Of a stretch of DNA of 50,135 bases, positions 48,145 to 50,135 are shown one piece after another. Source of the stretch: Muribaculaceae bacterium (lineage in GTDB: Bacteria; Bacteroidota; Bacteroidia; Bacteroidales; Muribaculaceae); NCBI GenBank assembly GCA_009775365.1, contig VSPM01000016.1, positions 1 to 50,135 on the forward strand, given 5' to 3'. Made by a program: the position numbers and the translations under genes. The notes below the pieces were generated by a model, which did no database searches, was not told the DNA's origin, and worked only from the letters and a program-made list of their open reading frames with translations. The number at the start of each line of letters is the position of its first letter. The stretch's first letter is position 1.

Positions 48145-49473
48145 ATGGAAGAAAAAGAGGAAAAATATTATAGCAAAAGCTATATCGACATAATAAGCGA
48201 CTTTGCCGGAGGCGTGTCGCTCCCGGCGTCCAAAAGCATTGGCGCGCGCTTCCTTGTGTGTTCTTATCTGGCAGGCGCTCTTGAGGGCGGTCTGCGGCCT
48301 GAAGATTGCGACGATCTCAGAGTGATAAGCCGGGCGTTGGTTGCGTTGAAAGAGGGCGCAGCCGGCGGAGAGAGGGAAATAGAGATTGATGTGCATGCCT
48401 CGGGCACGGCATTCCGTTTCATGGCGGCTGTGGCGGCCTCGGTGGCAGGAACAAGTGTGTTGCTCACCGGCACGGAAAGGCTCTGCTCGCGCCCTATGGC
48501 GCCGTTGCTTGATGTGCTTGTGAAGGCGGGGGCTGAAATTTGCCCTGAAGGCGTAGATGGCAAGGGCCCATATCGAATTGCAGGCAGAAGGCTGAAAGGT
48601 GGAGAGTTTGATATACGCGGCGACATAAGTTCGCAGTTCATATCGGCGCTTATGCTGGTTTCCCCTTTGTGGGAAGGCGGGATGAGGCTGCGCTTCTCCA
48701 CTCCGCTTGTTTCCCGTCCATATGCCGAGATGACGGCAAAAGTAATGCGCACGTTTGGCATTGCTGTGAGCCTGCATGACGACTGCGTGGAAGTGAATGA
48801 GGGTGTCTATAAGGCGCCGGGCGATTTTAAGATTGAAGCAGACTGGAGCGCGGCATCGTTCTTTTATGAAGCCTGCGCGTTGATGCTTTCTCCGGTGACA
48901 ATCGGCTCTCTTGTGCCCCCTGAAGAGTCGCTGCAGGGGGATTCCGCCACTGTGAAATTTTTTCATCGGCTGGGCGTGGTGTCTCAGTTTAAAAAAGATG
49001 GGGTGTGCATCCAGCGGCTCTACAGCCTTCCGGATGAAATCGAGGCGGACTTAAGTGACAATCCCGACATGGTCCCTGCGTTTGCCGTGGCTTGTATTTG
49101 CAATGCGTGCCGTTTCCGGTTTACAGGCGTGAAGAATTTGCGGCTTAAAGAGTGCGACCGCCTCGCAGCGATTAAGACGGAGCTTGAGCGGCTGGGCTAC
49201 CCTATAAATGTCGGAGAAGATTTCATAGAGTGGCGTGGAGGTTGCTGGAGCGTAGGGCGTCAGGTTGTAGAGACCTATGACGATCATCGCATAGCCATGG
49301 CATTTGCTATGGCGGCATTACACATGGGAGAGGTGCGGATAGCCAATCCTGATGTGGTGAATAAATCGTTTCCCGGATTCTGGGGGCAACTTCCGAAACT
49401 GGGCTTGAACTGCAGGCGGGAGGGAGATGTGATGGTTGTGGTTAGTCCGGGTATATTTGATTTTGAAAATTAA
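48145..49473 (+). CDS. aroA: 3-phosphoshikimate 1-carboxyvinyltransferase (EPSP synthase)
   Basis: Sixth step of the shikimate pathway to aromatic amino acids. Seen: substrate motif LPASKSIGAR (about residues 27-36); SGTAFRF, a variant of the usual NAGTAMR phosphoenolpyruvate loop; the Arg-Pro-Met helix after it; GDISSQFISALM; EADWSAASFF; the LKECDRLAAIKTEL segment with its catalytic Glu-x-x-Arg; and YDDHRIAMAFA. 442 aa is normal. The loop change (Asn-Ala to Ser) is notable but all charged residues remain. Sits between queA and a small membrane protein. Confidence 0.95.
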   Translation: MEEKEEKYYSKSYIDIISDFAGGVSLPASKSIGARFLVCSYLAGALEGGLRPEDCDDLRVISRALVALKEGAAGGEREIEIDVHASGTAFRFMAAVAASVAGTSVLLTGTERLCSRPMAPLLDVLVKAGAEICPEGVDGKGPYRIAGRRLKGGEFDIRGDISSQFISALMLVSPLWEGGMRLRFSTPLVSRPYAEMTAKVMRTFGIAVSLHDDCVEVNEGVYKAPGDFKIEADWSAASFFYEACALMLSPVTIGSLVPPEESLQGDSATVKFFHRLGVVSQFKKDGVCIQRLYSLPDEIEADLSDNPDMVPAFAVACICNACRFRFTGVKNLRLKECDRLAAIKTELERLGYPINVGEDFIEWRGGCWSVGRQVVETYDDHRIAMAFAMAALHMGEVRIANPDVVNKSFPGFWGQLPKLGLNCRREGDVMVVVSPGIFDFEN

Positions 49474-49480
49474 TGAAACT

Positions 49481-49981
49481 ATGCAAGGAGCGTTAGTGAT
49501 ATTGGCGGCAATGGTGGTGATAGGCGTGATTCTTTATGCCACCGACGTATTCTATTATCGTAGGAAGCATAAGGATGACGGTTCCGTGGATGGCGATAGA
49601 AGTGTAGATGTAGCTGCCGGGCCGGAAGATTCGAGGGGGAGTGAATCAGGCGATGAGACATTGCCGTCAGGAGGAGACGAAGCTGAAAGCGAGGTGTGCT
49701 GCGGCATGCACATGGTGTGTGAGAAAACAAACCTGTCGCCGCTCACAGGGGAGATAGTGTATTACGACGATGAAGAGCTTGACCGCTTTCGAGGCCGGGA
49801 AGCCGATGGCTACACGGCTGAGGAGGTAGAGGAGTTTCGTGATGTGCTTATGACACTTCTTCCTAAAGATGTGGCGGGATGGAGCCGGAGCATACAGGTC
49901 AGAGGGGTGACGCTCCCGACGGAAATTCGTGATGAGCTTCTCTTGATTGTGTCGGAACTTAGGCAAATAGAAAAAAAGTAG
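49481..49981 (+). CDS. Small membrane-anchored protein of unknown function
   Basis: 166 aa from ATG 49481, 7 bp after the aroA stop; the longer in-frame start lies inside aroA. One N-terminal membrane helix (ALVILAAMVVIGVILYATDVF), an acidic low-complexity linker (about residues 30-65), and a cytoplasmic C-terminal domain. The domain has a conserved-looking VCCGMHMVCEK cysteine cluster and helices ending LRQIEKK. The pair of Cys motifs suggests metal binding. I recognise it only as a Bacteroidales-type protein, without known role. Its TAG stop is completed by the mobile element that begins at 49981. Confidence 0.75.
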   Translation: MQGALVILAAMVVIGVILYATDVFYYRRKHKDDGSVDGDRSVDVAAGPEDSRGSESGDETLPSGGDEAESEVCCGMHMVCEKTNLSPLTGEIVYYDDEELDRFRGREADGYTAEEVEEFRDVLMTLLPKDVAGWSRSIQVRGVTLPTEIRDELLLIVSELRQIEKK

Positions 49982-50135
49982 GGTGTTCAGTTCTAAGTTC
50001 TGATTTTTGAATCAAAAATCATGAGTGAATAGCCATAAGTTCCTGATATACATTAGTGCTTCTGTGTAATAGAACAATGTTGAAAACATGGTAAAATTCA
50101 ACTCAAAAATTAGCGACTTTGTTGAGGACATTTTA
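49981..50135. mobile_element. Second, inverted copy of the MITE-like element (cut by the window end)
   Basis: Starts GGGTGTTCAGTTCTAAGTTC and follows the reverse complement of 6872-7028 with about eight differences in 155 bp. The flank TAGAAAAAAAGTA (49968-49980) matches the first target site at 10 of 13 positions. The other end and the duplicated target lie outside the window, so this could also be the end of a longer insertion sequence. Confidence 0.8.

Overview
The window looks like chromosomal DNA of a gut Bacteroidales bacterium, most likely a Muribaculaceae-type relative (an inference from protein style, not a computed placement). Signs of this are a hybrid two-component regulator beside paired SusC/SusD genes, lipoproteins whose mature N-termini are acidic (the surface-export signature of this phylum), secreted proteins with a degenerate type IX-like C-terminal domain, and promoters of the Bacteroidetes type. 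I can place at least six promoters with a TTTG (-33) and a TAnnTTTG (-7) element separated by 19-20 nt.

Region 1 (1-19180) is a polysaccharide-utilisation locus on the + strand: a hybrid two-component sensor/regulator, a three-repeat LamG-like surface lipoprotein, two consecutive SusC/SusD pairs, and a GH43 lipoprotein resembling endo-arabinanases. The likely substrate is arabinan or another arabinose-rich plant glycan. The tail of this operon carries intercistronic hairpins, including two mutually exclusive ones before the GH43 gene.

Region 2 (19180-24985) has two head-GIN (DUF2807-like) envelope proteins, an OmpA-type lipoprotein, a small cysteine-rich unknown on the - strand, an unexplained 500-bp stretch with a good - strand promoter, and an orphan AAA-ATPase/PD-(D/E)XK protein.

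Region 3 (25031-29112 and 35201-39395) holds two analogous modules. Each is a membrane regulator with outside TPR-like repeats and an inside helix-turn-helix, next to a large secreted protein with a type IX-like C-terminus. In each module one member is broken by a single-base frameshift. Helically phased AAATACCCCT boxes lie between the divergent genes of the first module. Between the modules lies a - strand block of housekeeping genes: rsmA and a 2-hydroxyacid dehydrogenase; lysS, gpsA and pgi.

Region 4 (39421-46546) contains an Rpn-type PD-(D/E)XK protein, a secreted C1 cysteine peptidase, a GIY-YIG nuclease-like protein, a decayed WYL-domain regulator, the flavin/iron-sulfur pair NfnA-NfnB, and a small secreted protein frameshifted at a G6 tract.

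Region 5 (46630-50135) has tRNA-Val(TAC) on the - strand, divergent from a queA-aroA-membrane protein operon.

The most unusual feature is a 220-bp non-coding element with terminal inverted repeats and a 13-bp target duplication (6809-7028). A second, inverted copy begins at 49981. Both copies sit exactly on the stop codon of a gene ending Lys-Lys-stop and supply the last base of that codon, so each inserts at a gene end without changing the protein.
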